Origin: Bacterioplanes sp.
Lineage (GTDB): Bacteria > Pseudomonadota > Gammaproteobacteria > Pseudomonadales > Oceanobacteraceae
Reading direction: 5' to 3'
Length of the DNA: 54,055 nt
NCBI GenBank assembly: GCA_014859445.1
Contig: JACUUC010000019.1
Span: 1 to 54,055 of the forward strand
Made by a program: the position numbers and the translations under genes. The notes under the pieces were generated by a model. That model was not told where the DNA came from. It saw nothing but the letters and a program-made list of their open reading frames with translations, and searched no databases. Positions 38,619 through 49,099 of this stretch are shown piece by piece; the first letter of the stretch is position 1; every line of letters starts with the position of its first letter.

Positions 38619-39734
38619 TTAACGACCTGTTTTAACCCGAGTCCATGTACGTGACATGTTTCGTGCTTCGGCGTTGGTTGGGGTTTTTAACACCAATAAG
38701 CGTTCGCGGGTGGCATCGGAAGGATAAATGCCGGGGTTATCACGTACTTCAGCATCCACCAATGGCGTTGCCTTGGCATTGGCATTGGCGTAGGCAACGT
38801 AATTGGAAATAGGCGCAATCACATCGGGTTGCAATAAGTAGTTTAAGAAGCGATGAGCCGCTTGTACATTGGGGGCATCGGCAGGAATCACCGCGACGTC
38901 CGTCCAGATGACAGCACCTTCACGTGGAATGACGTATTCTACGTTAACGCCACGATCGGCTTCGTTGGCACGTGCTTGCGCTTGCAGCATGTCACCTGAA
39001 TAGCCATGCGCCACGCACAAATCGCCATTTGCCATGTCGTTGATGGTTTGTGAGCTGTGGAAATAACGAATATGGCTGCGCACGGCACTGACGGTTGCGG
39101 CCGCATCGGTAATGGCATTACGGCTGTAGTCGCTGGTATCGGTACCCTTATAAGCCATGGCGGCAACGAAGACTTCGATGGGATCATCCATCAATGCAAC
39201 GCCACAGCTGGCTAACTGGCGAGTGATTTCTGGGTCAAACACCAAACGCCAAGTATCCAACGGCATGTCATCGCCTAGAATGGCACGAACCTTATCCACA
39301 TTGTAAGCAATGCCGGTGGTACCCCACATGTAAGGCATCAGGAATTGATTGCCAGGATCGATGTCGGCCAACGACTTTAAAATACCAGGTTCAAGATTTC
39401 CCCACAGTGGCAGTTGTTCTTTGTTCAATGGCTGGTATAACTTGGCTTGAATGGCGCGGTCGGCAAACGGGCGTGCCGTTGGGAACATCAAGTCATAACC
39501 ACTGCGACCCGCGAGCATTTTGGCTTCCAGCACTTCGTTGGAATCGTACACGTCATAAGTCACACGAATGCCGGTTTCTTTTTGAAAATTGGCGATGGTG
39601 TCTTCAGCGATGTAATCCGACCAATTATAAATATGCAATCGAGTATCATTCGCTTGCACAGTTTGGCTTAATAATGTGGCAGGTAATAATGCCGTTAATA
39701 ACCAGCGACGGGATAAGGTGCTTAGTGTGGTCAT
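38619..39734 (-). CDS. potF: PotF, periplasmic polyamine-binding protein
   Basis: A 371 aa precursor with a signal peptide ending QTVQA (residue 28). The mature protein begins NDTRLHIYNWSDYIAEDTI, the classic start of spermidine/putrescine-binding proteins (PotF/PotD/SpuD). Other family segments are [32 protein letters not shown] and IWTDVAVIPADAPN. Putrescine preference is likely from the PotFGHI arrangement but is not proven. It is the first gene of the operon, divergent from mrcB. The 152-base intergenic region holds a short palindrome near 39802-39812 of unknown meaning. Confidence 0.94.
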   Translation of the reverse strand: MTTLSTLSRRWLLTALLPATLLSQTVQANDTRLHIYNWSDYIAEDTIANFQKETGIRVTYDVYDSNEVLEAKMLAGRSGYDLMFPTARPFADRAIQAKLYQPLNKEQLPLWGNLEPGILKSLADIDPGNQFLMPYMWGTTGIAYNVDKVRAILGDDMPLDTWRLVFDPEITRQLASCGVALMDDPIEVFVAAMAYKGTDTSDYSRNAITDAAATVSAVRSHIRYFHSSQTINDMANGDLCVAHGYSGDMLQAQARANEADRGVNVEYVIPREGAVIWTDVAVIPADAPNVQAAHRFLNYLLQPDVIAPISNYVAYANANAKATPLVDAEVRDNPGIYPSDATRERLLVLKTPTNAEARNMSRTWTRVKTGR

Positions 39735-39886
39735 AGGATTACTCCAAAGAAATTGGCATTAGTTTGGCAATGTTCGCGTAAAATAACAGAGAAATTGATT
39801 TATCGTAACGATCAATGAACGTTATTTCGTCATCGTCACCGATTTGCCAGATTGTTATGATTATTTTTTATTGATAATGAGATCGT

Positions 39887-42241
39887 ATGCCCTCCGTAAA
39901 ACCGCCGTCAGCGAAGAAGAAATCGAATACCACACGAGCCTCTAAGCCCGCGCCGCGCAAGCGCCCATCGAATAAGCAGTCGTCTGTTGCGCGTCGTCGC
40001 TGGTGGGCATGGCCGTTACGCATTGTCCTGCTGGGTTTGGTGATGCTGGCCGTCTTGTTGGTGTATTTGGATGCTCAGGTGCGTCATCATTTTGATGGTC
40101 GTAAATGGAACTTACCGGCCAAGGTGTATGCTCGCCCTTTGTTGCTGTATCCCGGCTTGGCGCTCAGCCCTGAACAATTGCAGGCCGAGTTGCAGTGGGC
40201 GGATTATCGCGCGCAGCGTGGAACGCCGACGCCAGGAACCTTTGAGCACAGTAACGATGTTTGGCGCATTCATCGACGTGCTGTTTCATTTTGGGATGGT
40301 GCCGAAGGGCATGCGCGAATCACTCTACAATTGTCGGATGGGGTGGTGCAGTCGTTGTGGGTTGGCTCGCAAGAGCAGCCGATGGTGCGTTTAGAGCCAC
40401 AATACATTGGAGGGATTTTTCCGCAGCACAATGAAGACCGTGAGTTGGTGACCGTCGATGACGTACCGCTGGAATTGATTGCCGCGTTAATTGTCACCGA
40501 AGATAAGGCGTTTTTGCAGCATCATGGTATTTCGGTGCGGGGTATTGCACGCGCCATGTTGGCTAATGTGCAAGCCGGAGGGGTGGTGCAAGGCGGCTCA
40601 ACCTTGACTCAGCAGCTGGTGAAAAATTTTTACTTGAGCAGCGATCGAACGCTGATTCGCAAAGCGCAGGAAGCCTTAATGGCGATGTTGCTTGAGTTGC
40701 ATTACAGCAAAGAAGAAATTTTGCAGGCGTATTTGAATGAAGTGTATTTAGGGCAGGCAGGGCGGCGTTCAATACACGGTTTTGGCTTAGCAGCGCGATT
40801 TTATTTTGGCAAGTCGGTGGGCGAGTTGTCCACGGCCGAAATGGCAACCTTGGTCGGATTAGTAAAGGGCGCGTCGTTTTACAATCCGCGACGTAATCCT
40901 GAACGTGCCAAAGAGCGCCGGGATTTGGTGTTGTCGCTGATGGCTGCTGATGGCGTCATCAGTGAAGCGGAGCGTCGTGCTGCTCAAGCAGAGCCGTTGC
41001 TCATTGCCGATGCACAGCGGGCAGGTCAGCGAGAATATCCTGCCTTTTTGGCACTGGCCAAGCAGCAACTGCAGCAAGATTATCGGTTGCAAGATCTGCA
41101 AAACGAAGGGTTGCTGGTTTTTACCACACTCGATCCATGGCTGCAGCATTCGCTTGAAACCGCGACACAGCAGCACTTACAGTCTTTGGAAAGACACTAT
41201 CCGGCTTTGCGCAATGAGCTGGAAAGTGCCGCGGTGGTGACGTCGGTTGATGGTGGTGAGATCCGCGCTATGCTGGGGTCTCGTCGAGCCGAGTTTTTTG
41301 GTTTTAACCGTGCGTTAGATGCACGTCGGCCTCTCGGTTCGTTGGTGAAGCCGGCGGTATTTTTATCGGCATTACAATCGGGACAATATCATTGGGGTTC
41401 GTTGATCAGCGATGATCCGGTAGACGTTGAAGGGGTAGCCAATGAAGTTTGGCAGCCTCGCAATTTCGATCGGCAGCACCATGGTGATGTGCCGATGGTG
41501 TCGGTATTGGCGCGTTCACTCAATGCGTCGACGGTGCGCCTAGGCATGAATGTGGGGTTGGCGCCCATCGCGACAACCATTCAAAAATTGGGGCTAACGT
41601 CATCGGTCCCGCCTTATCCATCGTTATTGTTGGGCGCAATCGATGTGTCGCCGTTCGCGGTAGCGACGTTTTATCAAACCATTGCATCGCAGGGATTTTA
41701 TACGCCGCTGCGAGCCATTGAGGCAGTAGCGACCAGTGATGGACAAGTATTGTCTTCCTATGCCATGCGTGGTGAACAACGTTTTTCGGCCTCCGATATG
41801 CAATGGTTACGATACGGTTTGCAAGAGGTGGTGGAGCAAGGTACCGCGCAACGATTACGTGCCGAGATGTCAGGCAAGGTGGCGATCAAAACGGGCACCA
41901 GCGATGGTCAGCGCGATGGCTGGGTTGCGGGTTTCGATCATCAACATTTGGCGGTGATTTGGGTCGGGCGTGATGACAATAGCCCGATGCCATTTGCCGG
42001 TAGTCGAGCTGCGCTGCCCATCTGGCAGGAATTGTATCGGCGTATTGGTGTTGAGCCATTGCCCGAATTCATCGACATGAGTTGGTTACCAGTGGGCGGT
42101 GATGGGCAAATCTATGCCGCAGGGTGTTCCGGAACCGTGTATCCTTTCCCGCTATTGCGTACGCCCAGCACACAAGGGTGTCGTAGCACGCAACCATCGT
42201 CAGAGGAGAAAAAACGCTCATGGTTCGATTGGCTCTTTTAG
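39887..42241 (+). CDS. mrcB: Penicillin-binding protein 1B, bifunctional peptidoglycan synthase
   Basis: A 784 aa class A PBP. A basic cytoplasmic tail (1-42) precedes one membrane anchor (about 43-61). A UB2H-like region (about 80-165) is where PBP1b binds its outer-membrane activator LpoB in enterics. The GT51 glycosyltransferase (about 180-355) has catalytic Glu205 in TEDKAFLQHHGISVRG and GGSTLTQQL. The transpeptidase has SLVK (Ser485, Lys488), SLN (544-546) and KTG (668-670). The UB2H region separates it from PBP1a. Its 3' end overlaps the lipoprotein gene by 22 bases. Confidence 0.95.
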   Translation: MPSVKPPSAKKKSNTTRASKPAPRKRPSNKQSSVARRRWWAWPLRIVLLGLVMLAVLLVYLDAQVRHHFDGRKWNLPAKVYARPLLLYPGLALSPEQLQAELQWADYRAQRGTPTPGTFEHSNDVWRIHRRAVSFWDGAEGHARITLQLSDGVVQSLWVGSQEQPMVRLEPQYIGGIFPQHNEDRELVTVDDVPLELIAALIVTEDKAFLQHHGISVRGIARAMLANVQAGGVVQGGSTLTQQLVKNFYLSSDRTLIRKAQEALMAMLLELHYSKEEILQAYLNEVYLGQAGRRSIHGFGLAARFYFGKSVGELSTAEMATLVGLVKGASFYNPRRNPERAKERRDLVLSLMAADGVISEAERRAAQAEPLLIADAQRAGQREYPAFLALAKQQLQQDYRLQDLQNEGLLVFTTLDPWLQHSLETATQQHLQSLERHYPALRNELESAAVVTSVDGGEIRAMLGSRRAEFFGFNRALDARRPLGSLVKPAVFLSALQSGQYHWGSLISDDPVDVEGVANEVWQPRNFDRQHHGDVPMVSVLARSLNASTVRLGMNVGLAPIATTIQKLGLTSSVPPYPSLLLGAIDVSPFAVATFYQTIASQGFYTPLRAIEAVATSDGQVLSSYAMRGEQRFSASDMQWLRYGLQEVVEQGTAQRLRAEMSGKVAIKTGTSDGQRDGWVAGFDHQHLAVIWVGRDDNSPMPFAGSRAALPIWQELYRRIGVEPLPEFIDMSWLPVGGDGQIYAAGCSGTVYPFPLLRTPSTQGCRSTQPSSEEKKRSWFDWLF

Positions 42242-42684
42242 TGGTTGTGGTTGGCTTGTCAGCCTGTTCATCAACACCAACGCAAGGCCCTACGGTGTCG
42301 CCTCAAGCCAGTGTTGAACGCGAACAACTGACCTTGACGGCCATTGACGAAGGTCAGCACCACCCAGCGGTGGCGGTGTATTTTCGTCAAGCCGAAGACG
42401 CACGGTTGCGCGGTCGATTGCGTCAATCAATGACGTATCTGGATCAGGCGCGACAAATTCAGCCGCGCAATCCAGACATTTTATACCGTCAAGCATGGGT
42501 GAGTGTGCAAATGGGGGATGCGGTTCAGGCCGAACATTTGCTGTTGCGTGCTAAAGTATTTGCGCAAGGGAACGGCACGTTACTGCGCCGCTTGGATTTG
42601 TTGTTGGCGGAAAGTTATGCGCTACAAGGGCGCGCGCAGGAATCGGCCTTGGCTCGCCAGCGCGCGTCGGGTTTGCGTCCGTAA
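42220..42684 (+). CDS. Small TPR-type lipoprotein, coupled to mrcB
   Basis: A 154 aa lipoprotein precursor with lipobox LSAC (Cys16), so lipidated at the membrane. Residues 50-150 look like helical tetratricopeptide-type repeats (AVAVYFRQAEDARLRGRLRQ, YLDQARQIQPRNPDILYRQA, AEHLLLRAKVFAQGN). It overlaps the end of mrcB by 22 bases, suggesting co-translation and a possible role with PBP1b. It differs from enteric LpoB in fold, as far as can be seen. Specific function unknown. Its stop is two bases from that of the convergent chemoreceptor gene. Confidence 0.82.
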   Translation: MVRLALLVVVVGLSACSSTPTQGPTVSPQASVEREQLTLTAIDEGQHHPAVAVYFRQAEDARLRGRLRQSMTYLDQARQIQPRNPDILYRQAWVSVQMGDAVQAEHLLLRAKVFAQGNGTLLRRLDLLLAESYALQGRAQESALARQRASGLRP

Positions 42685-42685
42685 G

Positions 42686-44173
42686 CTAGGCTCGAAACTG
42701 CTGCAATAAACCGCGCAAATCATTCGCCATGGCGATGAGTCGGCCGGAGTCAGTTTCTGTGGTTTGACTTTGCAGGGACGTATCTTCACTGATTTCTCGA
42801 ATCACCACCAGGTTCTGACTGACTTCGGCAATGGCTTGGTTTTGTTGCTGCATGGCGTGCGCAATGTTTTGGCTCATTCGAGCAATCTCGTCCATCGCAT
42901 CACGCATGTGGATTAAATCATCGCTACTGCTAATGATTTGAGCAACGCTTTGTTTGGCTCCGTGCTGGCTGGTGGTCATGGCGTTTACGGCCGCCGATGC
43001 CCCTTTTTGCAAACGCTCAATCATCTGCTGAATCTCTTCAGTGCTATTTTGCGTACGCGAAGCCAACGTGCGAACTTCATCAGCGACGACAGCAAATCCT
43101 CGACCCTGCTCGCCCGCTCGTGCCGCCTCAATGGCCGCATTGAGGGCCAGTAAATTCGTTTGTTCGGCAATACTCTGAATGACGGCTAATACCGAACCGA
43201 TGGCATTACTTTCTTCATTGAGTTGATGAATGACACGACTTGCCCCTTCAATGTCGGTCGCCAGTTGTTCGATATCACGGCGGCTACCGCTGATGTTTTT
43301 CTCACTGCGCAAGGTAATGTCATTGGCCTCTGTGGCACGCGTAGCGGCGTCATTAACCAATTGCTGAATATCGCGCATAGAAACCGTCATTTCTTGCGTG
43401 GCACTGGCAATGCTGTCGGTTTCTAGGTGTTGCTGTTGGGCGCCGAGATTCATAGCACTGGTTGCTTGCGCAAAGGATTGTCCTAATGCATGAAGTTGTT
43501 CGGAGGTATGGGTGGCTTGTTTTACCAAGGATTGCATGGTGTCGAAGAAGTCATTAAAAGAGCGAGTAAAGCGTCCTTCCGGTTGCTCAATGCGAAAGGT
43601 TAAATCGACATCGCCTTCTTGCGCAATGTGTTGACCAATTTCAGCGAGCTCAATGTTTTGTTGGAACTCGTTCCAGCTTTTACGGGCAAGATAAACCAAT
43701 GCGGCGGTTTCAACGACGACAAACAGAGCGTGCAATAACACGATGTTAATACCCGTTCTTGATTCAAATACCCAAACATTGACGCCACTTTCTTGTAAAT
43801 AATTAAACAACAAGTGATGTACCGCAATGACGGCTGCCGCGACTAAAATGGGCAACGTATCGCGGTAATAGAGTAGCAATGCCAAGAGTGCAAAGATGCT
43901 GAAGTGCATCTCAATCAGTCCGTGTGCTTGGTGGATATGTAAGCCGGAAAATACCATCAACGAGGCGCCATAAGCCATTCGCGATAGACGGCTGGCTGGC
44001 GACATTTGACTAATAAAATACGGAATGAGAACGGCCGGTAAGCCAATCATCAAGGCCGCCATCCATGTGTCGTACCAAAACGCAAGCAATAGCGACACAA
44101 CCAATAAAGCGCAGGTGACGCCTAAAAAGAAGCGATCGGCCTGACGATAAAATTCGTCACGTAGTGAGCTCAT
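42686..44173 (-). CDS. Methyl-accepting chemotaxis protein with multi-span, His-rich membrane sensor
   Basis: A 495 aa chemoreceptor. The N-terminal 175 residues hold about six spans instead of a periplasmic domain. Spans 3-4 carry conserved-looking histidines and an acid: H79, H81, H84, E88, H90 and H119, H120 ([26 protein letters not shown]), suggesting a metal or heme site inside the membrane (inference). A HAMP-like linker precedes the cytoplasmic hairpin with signalling tip [31 protein letters not shown]. There is no C-terminal CheR-docking pentapeptide. No che genes are nearby. Confidence 0.9.
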   Translation of the reverse strand: MSSLRDEFYRQADRFFLGVTCALLVVSLLLAFWYDTWMAALMIGLPAVLIPYFISQMSPASRLSRMAYGASLMVFSGLHIHQAHGLIEMHFSIFALLALLLYYRDTLPILVAAAVIAVHHLLFNYLQESGVNVWVFESRTGINIVLLHALFVVVETAALVYLARKSWNEFQQNIELAEIGQHIAQEGDVDLTFRIEQPEGRFTRSFNDFFDTMQSLVKQATHTSEQLHALGQSFAQATSAMNLGAQQQHLETDSIASATQEMTVSMRDIQQLVNDAATRATEANDITLRSEKNISGSRRDIEQLATDIEGASRVIHQLNEESNAIGSVLAVIQSIAEQTNLLALNAAIEAARAGEQGRGFAVVADEVRTLASRTQNSTEEIQQMIERLQKGASAAVNAMTTSQHGAKQSVAQIISSSDDLIHMRDAMDEIARMSQNIAHAMQQQNQAIAEVSQNLVVIREISEDTSLQSQTTETDSGRLIAMANDLRGLLQQFRA

Positions 44174-44232
44174 AGTAGACTTGCCTCAATCGGTTTGGGT
44201 AGGTGACAACATTAACTAGGCGTTTTCACGAG

Positions 44233-44805
44233 TCACCACGTGTTGGTACGACAAATCGCATTATTGTCTGTATGTGAATAGATAAATAGTAGTAGGAAAC
44301 ATAACAATAACAAGACACTGCTGCTGATTGCGCTGGTGACGGTTAGCGCCGTGACGATGAGCCAAGCGCAGGACAATAATAAGGCTCGCAAACGCGATTG
44401 CTGTTTGGGCTGAAGCCAAAACAAGCAAAAAATGCCGACACCGAGCACCATCAGCACCAGCAATAAGGTATCTAACACGTTATTACTGCGACACAACTCA
44501 AACACCACACACCAAGCGAGCAAGACTCGGCCCCAAATCATGCGTGACCAATCGTAGCCAAGGTGCGTGGCCAGTGCGACAGACAACAGCAGGGGTAGGG
44601 CTGCGTACAAGCTCAATTGTTCCAGTAACAACTGTGAGGAATGTAGAGCGTTGTTTGGCCAAGGAGCCAGTACGGCATAAATGGCACTGATCAGCGCAGC
44701 GGCAAAGCGTGCCGCTGCGGCACCCGACCATTCGCTGATCGGGCGATTAAACCACAGCAGCGTCGTGCTGATGCAAAGCAGCAGCAGTGACGTTAGCCAA
44801 ATCAT
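44233..44805 (-). CDS. Unknown multi-span membrane protein, coupled to hemL
   Basis: A 190 aa very hydrophobic protein with about six membrane spans separated by short loops (for example [34 protein letters not shown]). I do not recognise the family. Its start ATG 44805 overlaps the hemL stop by four bases (ATGA), so it is probably made together with HemL. No catalytic motif is evident. Base composition is like its neighbours. A role linked to heme or tetrapyrrole supply is only a guess from context. Confidence 0.68.
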   Translation of the reverse strand: MIWLTSLLLLCISTTLLWFNRPISEWSGAAAARFAAALISAIYAVLAPWPNNALHSSQLLLEQLSLYAALPLLLSVALATHLGYDWSRMIWGRVLLAWCVVFELCRSNNVLDTLLLVLMVLGVGIFCLFWLQPKQQSRLRALLLSCAWLIVTALTVTSAISSSVLLLLCFLLLFIYSHTDNNAICRTNTW

Positions 44806-46097
44806 AAGGTGGCCATCACGCGATCAGCGGCCGCAATGGTATCTAATATGTCTTGTTCGCTGTGGGCGATGGACATAAATCCAGCTTCAAAAGAGGACGG
44901 TGCTAAATACACGCCTTCTTTTAACATGCCATGGAAGAAACGATTGAAACGCTCACCATCGCAATGATCAGCAACGTCGCGGAAGGTTTGGATGCGTTTG
45001 AGCTCTGTAAAGAAGAACCCAAACATAGAACCCGCACTGTTGTGCGTAAAGGGAATGCCATGCGCATCGGCTGCCGCTTGTAAGCCATTCAGCAACAGTT
45101 GTACGCGCGCCGTTAGCTGATCGTAGAAGCCCGGTTTTTGAATCGCTTGCAACATGGCTAACCCTGCCGCCATAGCCAGCGGGTTACCGGATAGCGTTCC
45201 TGCTTGGTATACCGGCCCCAGTGGCGCTAAATATTCCATGATGTCTCGACGACCACCAAACGCTCCGACCGGTAAGCCACCACCAATGACCTTACCTAAG
45301 CACGTCATATCTGGCACGATACCGTAATATTCTTGCGCGCCACCCAGTGCCGCACGAAAACCGCTCATGACTTCATCAAAAATCAACACAATGCCGTGTA
45401 CGGTGCATAATTCGCGAAGACCTTGTAAAAACGATTTTTCGGGGGGGATGCAGTTCATGTTGCCAGCAACCGGTTCGATGATGACGCAGGCAATCTGGTC
45501 ACCGATTTGGGCAAAGCATTCTTTGACGCTATCGAGATTGTTGTAATCAAGGGTAATGGTGTTTTCGGCCACGGCTGCCGGCACGCCCGGTGAGGTGGGT
45601 ACGCCCAGTGTCAGCATGCCAGAACCTGCCTTCACCAGCAGTGAGTCGGCATGACCATGATAGCAGCCTTCAAATTTCACCAGTTTGTCACGACCGGTAA
45701 AGCCACGTGCTAAACGAATGGCGCTCATGGTGGCTTCGGTGCCGGAATTCACCATGCGTACCATGTCCATGGACGGAATGAGCTTGCATACTTCTTCGGC
45801 CATGGTGATTTCAATGTGCGTTGGGGCGCCGAAGCTCAGGCCCTTGTCCATGCGCGCACGAACGGCATCAAGAATCTCGTCGGCACTGTGGCCAAGAATC
45901 ATCGGCCCCCAGCTGCCAACGTAGTCGATGTAGCGATTGCCATCGGCGTCAAATACGTAAGCGCCTTTGGCATGGTCGAAAAAGATGGGCGTACCACCCA
46001 CGCCTTTAAACGCTCGAACCGGTGAGTTAACGCCGCCTGGAATGTGCTTTTGTGCTGCGGCAAATAGGGCTTCAGATTGAGTAATGGAGTAGCTCAT
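44802..46097 (-). CDS. hemL: Glutamate-1-semialdehyde 2,1-aminomutase
   Basis: A 431 aa PLP enzyme that converts glutamate-1-semialdehyde to 5-aminolevulinate, the first dedicated tetrapyrrole step in the C5 pathway. The PLP-binding Lys269 lies in [17 protein letters not shown]. Further family segments are [27 protein letters not shown] and [10 protein letters not shown]. Length matches E. coli HemL. It lies 19 bases after hemJ on the same strand, giving a heme synthesis unit hemJ-hemL-membrane gene. Confidence 0.97.
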   Translation of the reverse strand: MSYSITQSEALFAAAQKHIPGGVNSPVRAFKGVGGTPIFFDHAKGAYVFDADGNRYIDYVGSWGPMILGHSADEILDAVRARMDKGLSFGAPTHIEITMAEEVCKLIPSMDMVRMVNSGTEATMSAIRLARGFTGRDKLVKFEGCYHGHADSLLVKAGSGMLTLGVPTSPGVPAAVAENTITLDYNNLDSVKECFAQIGDQIACVIIEPVAGNMNCIPPEKSFLQGLRELCTVHGIVLIFDEVMSGFRAALGGAQEYYGIVPDMTCLGKVIGGGLPVGAFGGRRDIMEYLAPLGPVYQAGTLSGNPLAMAAGLAMLQAIQKPGFYDQLTARVQLLLNGLQAAADAHGIPFTHNSAGSMFGFFFTELKRIQTFRDVADHCDGERFNRFFHGMLKEGVYLAPSSFEAGFMSIAHSEQDILDTIAAADRVMATL

Positions 46098-46116
46098 ACA
46101 AGTCTCTTGTTAGGCG

Positions 46117-46569
46117 TTAAAAGGGTTTGACGACCACTAAAATCACGATGGCGATTAATAGCAGTACCGGAATTTCATTGAACCAGCGGTAAAATACGTG
46201 GCTGCGTTGATTGTTATCGTCTCGGAAAATCACTAAAAGGTGCCCACAGTAAAAGTGATAGGCAATCAGCACGGCGACCAAGGTCAGCTTTGCGTGCATC
46301 CAGGCGGCCGAAAAATAGTAATTCGGATTGATCGTCAGTAAGGCTACGCCTAAGACGACGACCACAATCATCGAGGGCGTCATGATGCCACGATACAGTT
46401 TGCGTTCCATGATTTTGAAACGCGCTTGCGATATAGCGTCGTCACTGCTGGCATGATACACAAACAAGCGAGGGAGATAAAAAATCGCCGCAAACCACGT
46501 AACAATGGCAATGATGTGAAAGGCTTTCAACCAAAGATAATACGCGCTGACATCCATCGAAGAAAACAT
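46117..46569 (-). CDS. hemJ: HemJ, protoporphyrinogen IX oxidase (UPF0093 family)
   Basis: A 150 aa inner-membrane protein with four spans. It has the HemJ hallmarks: His in LKAFHIIAIVTWFAAIFYLPRLFVYH, MERKLYRGIMTPSM, AAWMHAKLTLV and the C-terminal RWFNEIPVLLL. HemJ is the oxygen-independent-type oxidase found in most Gram-negative bacteria without HemG or HemY. The exact start may be ATG 46569 or MDVSAYY at 46557. It is divergent from argC and upstream of hemL, so it forms part of a heme operon. Confidence 0.93.
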   Translation of the reverse strand: MFSSMDVSAYYLWLKAFHIIAIVTWFAAIFYLPRLFVYHASSDDAISQARFKIMERKLYRGIMTPSMIVVVVLGVALLTINPNYYFSAAWMHAKLTLVAVLIAYHFYCGHLLVIFRDDNNQRSHVFYRWFNEIPVLLLIAIVILVVVKPF

Positions 46570-46815
46570 GATGTGATCTCGCTATGAGTAAGTGGGACGA
46601 AATAATCGATCGACATTATACATGCCTTTGTCTGCGTGCTACTGCATTCGGTTCAAATATTCTTGATCGAGGGTGTACTCGCATTTTGTCTGTGCGCGAC
46701 TACACTCTAAAGCCAACTCTTTGTTACACTGAGGTTCTTTGAGCGTCCTGTGTACGCTCTATTTTTATCACACGTGAAACGAATTCAAGTGATGGCCTAA
46801 GCGACGAGGTGTTTT

Positions 46816-47847
46816 GTGGTTAAAGTAGGAATTGTGGGTGGTACGGGGTATACCGGCGTTGAGTTGTTACGCATCCTAGTGAATCACCCCGATGTGGAAC
46901 TGTCGGTCATTACATCGCGCAGCGAAGAAGGCGTTCGTGTTGATGATATGTTCCCGAATTTACGCGGGCATACCGATTTGTGTTTTACCGTTCCCGATGC
47001 GGCAACGCTGGGTGCGTGTGATGTGGTTTTCTTTGCGACGCCACATGGGGTCGCTCATGCTCTAGCGGGTGATGTCTTGGCCGCCGGTGCTAAGGTCATC
47101 GATTTATCAGCCGATTTCCGTTTGCAAGATGCGCAAGAATGGGCCACTTGGTATGGTCAACCACACGGTGCCCCCGATTTATTACCTCAGGCTGTTTATG
47201 GTTTGCCCGAAGTGAATCGTGACGCCATTCGCCAAGCGCAATTGATCGCGGTGCCTGGCTGTTATCCGACAGCGGTGCAGTTGGGTTTGTTACCCTTGCT
47301 AGAAAATAACTTACTGCCCGAACAAATGCTCATTGCCGATTGTAAGTCGGGTGTGTCGGGTGCGGGTCGTGGTGCTAGTGTGGGTTCGTTGCTGTGTGAA
47401 AGCAGTGAGTCAATGATGGCGTATGCGGTCAAAGGCCACCGTCACTTGCCTGAAATTCGTCAGGGTTTGGTGCGTGCTGCCGGACGCGATGTAGCACTGA
47501 CTTTTGTACCGCATTTAACACCGATGATTCGTGGTATTCATGCGACGTTATATGCGCAAGCTCCTGGTTTGGCGGCGGATCTACAAGCCTTGTACGAACA
47601 GCGTTATGCCGATGAGCCCTTTGTTGATGTGATGCCGGCGGGTAGTCATCCTGCTACTCGTAGCGTGAAGGGCAGTAATATGTGCCGTATTGCCGTGCAT
47701 CAGCACGCTCACACAGGTCAAATCATTGTGCTCTCCGTCATTGATAATCTGGTGAAAGGTGCATCTGGTCAGGCCGTGCAAAATATGAATATCGCATTTG
47801 GTTTGGCGGAAGACACTGGCTTGCGCCAAGTCGCTTTATTACCATAG
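46816..47847 (+). CDS. argC: N-acetyl-gamma-glutamyl-phosphate reductase
   Basis: A 343 aa NADPH-dependent reductase of arginine synthesis. The nucleotide-binding [17 protein letters not shown] and the active-site Cys in [12 protein letters not shown] (about residue 153) are clear, with the catalytic-region [11 protein letters not shown]. It begins at GTG 46816, preceded by GAGG at 46806-46809; no ATG in frame fits better. It is divergent from hemJ, with 246 bases between. The gene pairing argC - hemJ - erpA is also seen in Pseudomonas. Confidence 0.97.
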   Translation: MVKVGIVGGTGYTGVELLRILVNHPDVELSVITSRSEEGVRVDDMFPNLRGHTDLCFTVPDAATLGACDVVFFATPHGVAHALAGDVLAAGAKVIDLSADFRLQDAQEWATWYGQPHGAPDLLPQAVYGLPEVNRDAIRQAQLIAVPGCYPTAVQLGLLPLLENNLLPEQMLIADCKSGVSGAGRGASVGSLLCESSESMMAYAVKGHRHLPEIRQGLVRAAGRDVALTFVPHLTPMIRGIHATLYAQAPGLAADLQALYEQRYADEPFVDVMPAGSHPATRSVKGSNMCRIAVHQHAHTGQIIVLSVIDNLVKGASGQAVQNMNIAFGLAEDTGLRQVALLP

Positions 47848-47878
47848 CCCCGACGACTGAATAAAGGATGTATAACGT

Positions 47879-48607
47879 ATGGCCGTAGTGAAAGGCAGTC
47901 AGCAAGAGCACTTAGTGATCACGCAATATCGTCCCTGGCAAAAAGCGCGCCGTGCCTTGTTTGTGTTGCTGATGTTGGCATTGGTCGGTGGTGGCGGTTA
48001 CTTTGTCGGTTGGTATGACAGTTGGACATCCACCTCTCGTCTTTCGGCTGAGCGCGATCAACTACTGCAGGAGCTGCATCGTGCCGAACGCACGATCAGT
48101 ACTTTGACGCAGCGAGTGGGCATTCTCGAAAAAGGCGGTGAAGTGGACCGGCAGGCAACCGAAGGTATTCGACAAACCGTGGTTGAATTAAAAGCGCAAA
48201 TTTCTTCGCTTGAAGAAGAAGTCGCTTTTTATAAAGGCATTATGGCACCAAGCTCGAGCGATATGGGCTTGCGTGTGAGTAAAATTGATTTAACGGCACA
48301 AGAAAGCGGAGCCGTTCGATACTCTATCATGTTGACTCAGGTTGCTGATAATTCCAGTTTCATCGCAGGCTTGGCGGCGGTGAACTTTGTCGGTATGCGG
48401 AATGGCGAGCGTGTTATGTTACCGCTTCGCGATTTAGATCGTGGGGTTGATGAGTTGGGCGTGCGCTTCCGCTTTCGCTATTTTCAAGAAATCAGCGGTG
48501 AACTCGTGGTTCCTGAGGATTTTGTGCCCGAACAGGTTCAGGTCGTTTTGCAGTCGACAGGCAGCAAGGCGCAGCGTGTTGAAAAGTCCGTAGAGTGGCT
48601 ACAGTAA
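47879..48607 (+). CDS. Single-span membrane protein of DUF6776 type
   Basis: A 242 aa protein. A short cytoplasmic tail is followed by one membrane span (about residues 23-45, ALFVLLMLALVGGGGYFVGWY). A coiled coil (about 52-120) with many Glu, Gln and Leu comes next, then a beta-rich C-terminal domain (about 130-240). The arrangement and its position between argC and a bactofilin gene match the DUF6776 family of Pseudomonas-like bacteria. Function unknown; the neighbouring bactofilin suggests a cell-envelope or polarity role. AAGGATG precedes ATG 47879. Confidence 0.78.
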   Translation: MAVVKGSQQEHLVITQYRPWQKARRALFVLLMLALVGGGGYFVGWYDSWTSTSRLSAERDQLLQELHRAERTISTLTQRVGILEKGGEVDRQATEGIRQTVVELKAQISSLEEEVAFYKGIMAPSSSDMGLRVSKIDLTAQESGAVRYSIMLTQVADNSSFIAGLAAVNFVGMRNGERVMLPLRDLDRGVDELGVRFRFRYFQEISGELVVPEDFVPEQVQVVLQSTGSKAQRVEKSVEWLQ

Positions 48608-48620
48608 TAAGGATTCATTT

Positions 48621-49049
48621 ATGTTTAACAGCAATAAAGATAAGGGTGCGAATACGCACTATGACACGCTCATTTCATCGAAAACTGAAATTACGGGTGA
48701 TGTGAAATTCACTGGCGGATTACACATCGATGGTGTGGTAAAAGGCAATGTATTAGCCGATGCAGGTACCGGTGCCGTGGTTCGCGTCAGTGACAAGGGG
48801 CGTATTGAAGGTGAAATACATGCCCCTAATGTCATCATTAATGGCCAAGTAACGGGCAATGTTCATGCCAGTGATTACATCGAGCTGGCAAAAAAAGCAC
48901 AAGTCAGTGGCGACGTCTATTACCACATGATGGAAATGGTACTTGGTGCTGAAGTAAACGGTAAATTGCATCACCAGGCGAAAGGTCAAGTCAGTGAGTC
49001 GGCAAAGAACAAGGTGGTGACGGGACAATCCGAAGATAAAGTTGACTAA
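48621..49049 (+). CDS. Bactofilin family cytoskeletal protein
   Basis: A 142 aa protein with the bactofilin (PF04519) beta-helix core, about residues 20-110: [51 protein letters not shown] and [21 protein letters not shown]. The repeating pattern of G-x-(V/I) strands is characteristic. Termini are disordered. Bactofilins self-polymerise without nucleotide and organise envelope processes (known). AAGGA precedes ATG 48621. It lies 13 bases after the DUF6776 gene, and the two are probably partners. Confidence 0.93.
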   Translation: MFNSNKDKGANTHYDTLISSKTEITGDVKFTGGLHIDGVVKGNVLADAGTGAVVRVSDKGRIEGEIHAPNVIINGQVTGNVHASDYIELAKKAQVSGDVYYHMMEMVLGAEVNGKLHHQAKGQVSESAKNKVVTGQSEDKVD

Positions 49050-49099
49050 ATTACTCGGAAAAACCGATAATCGTTTTTTCTTTGCAATTTGGTAGTGTT

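Noticed and set aside
39794-39816. Nested palindrome (ATTGAT...ATCAAT around ATCGTAACGAT) between potF and mrcB
   Set aside because: It resembles an operator but the spacing does not fit FNR and short AT-rich palindromes are common; no regulator can be named.
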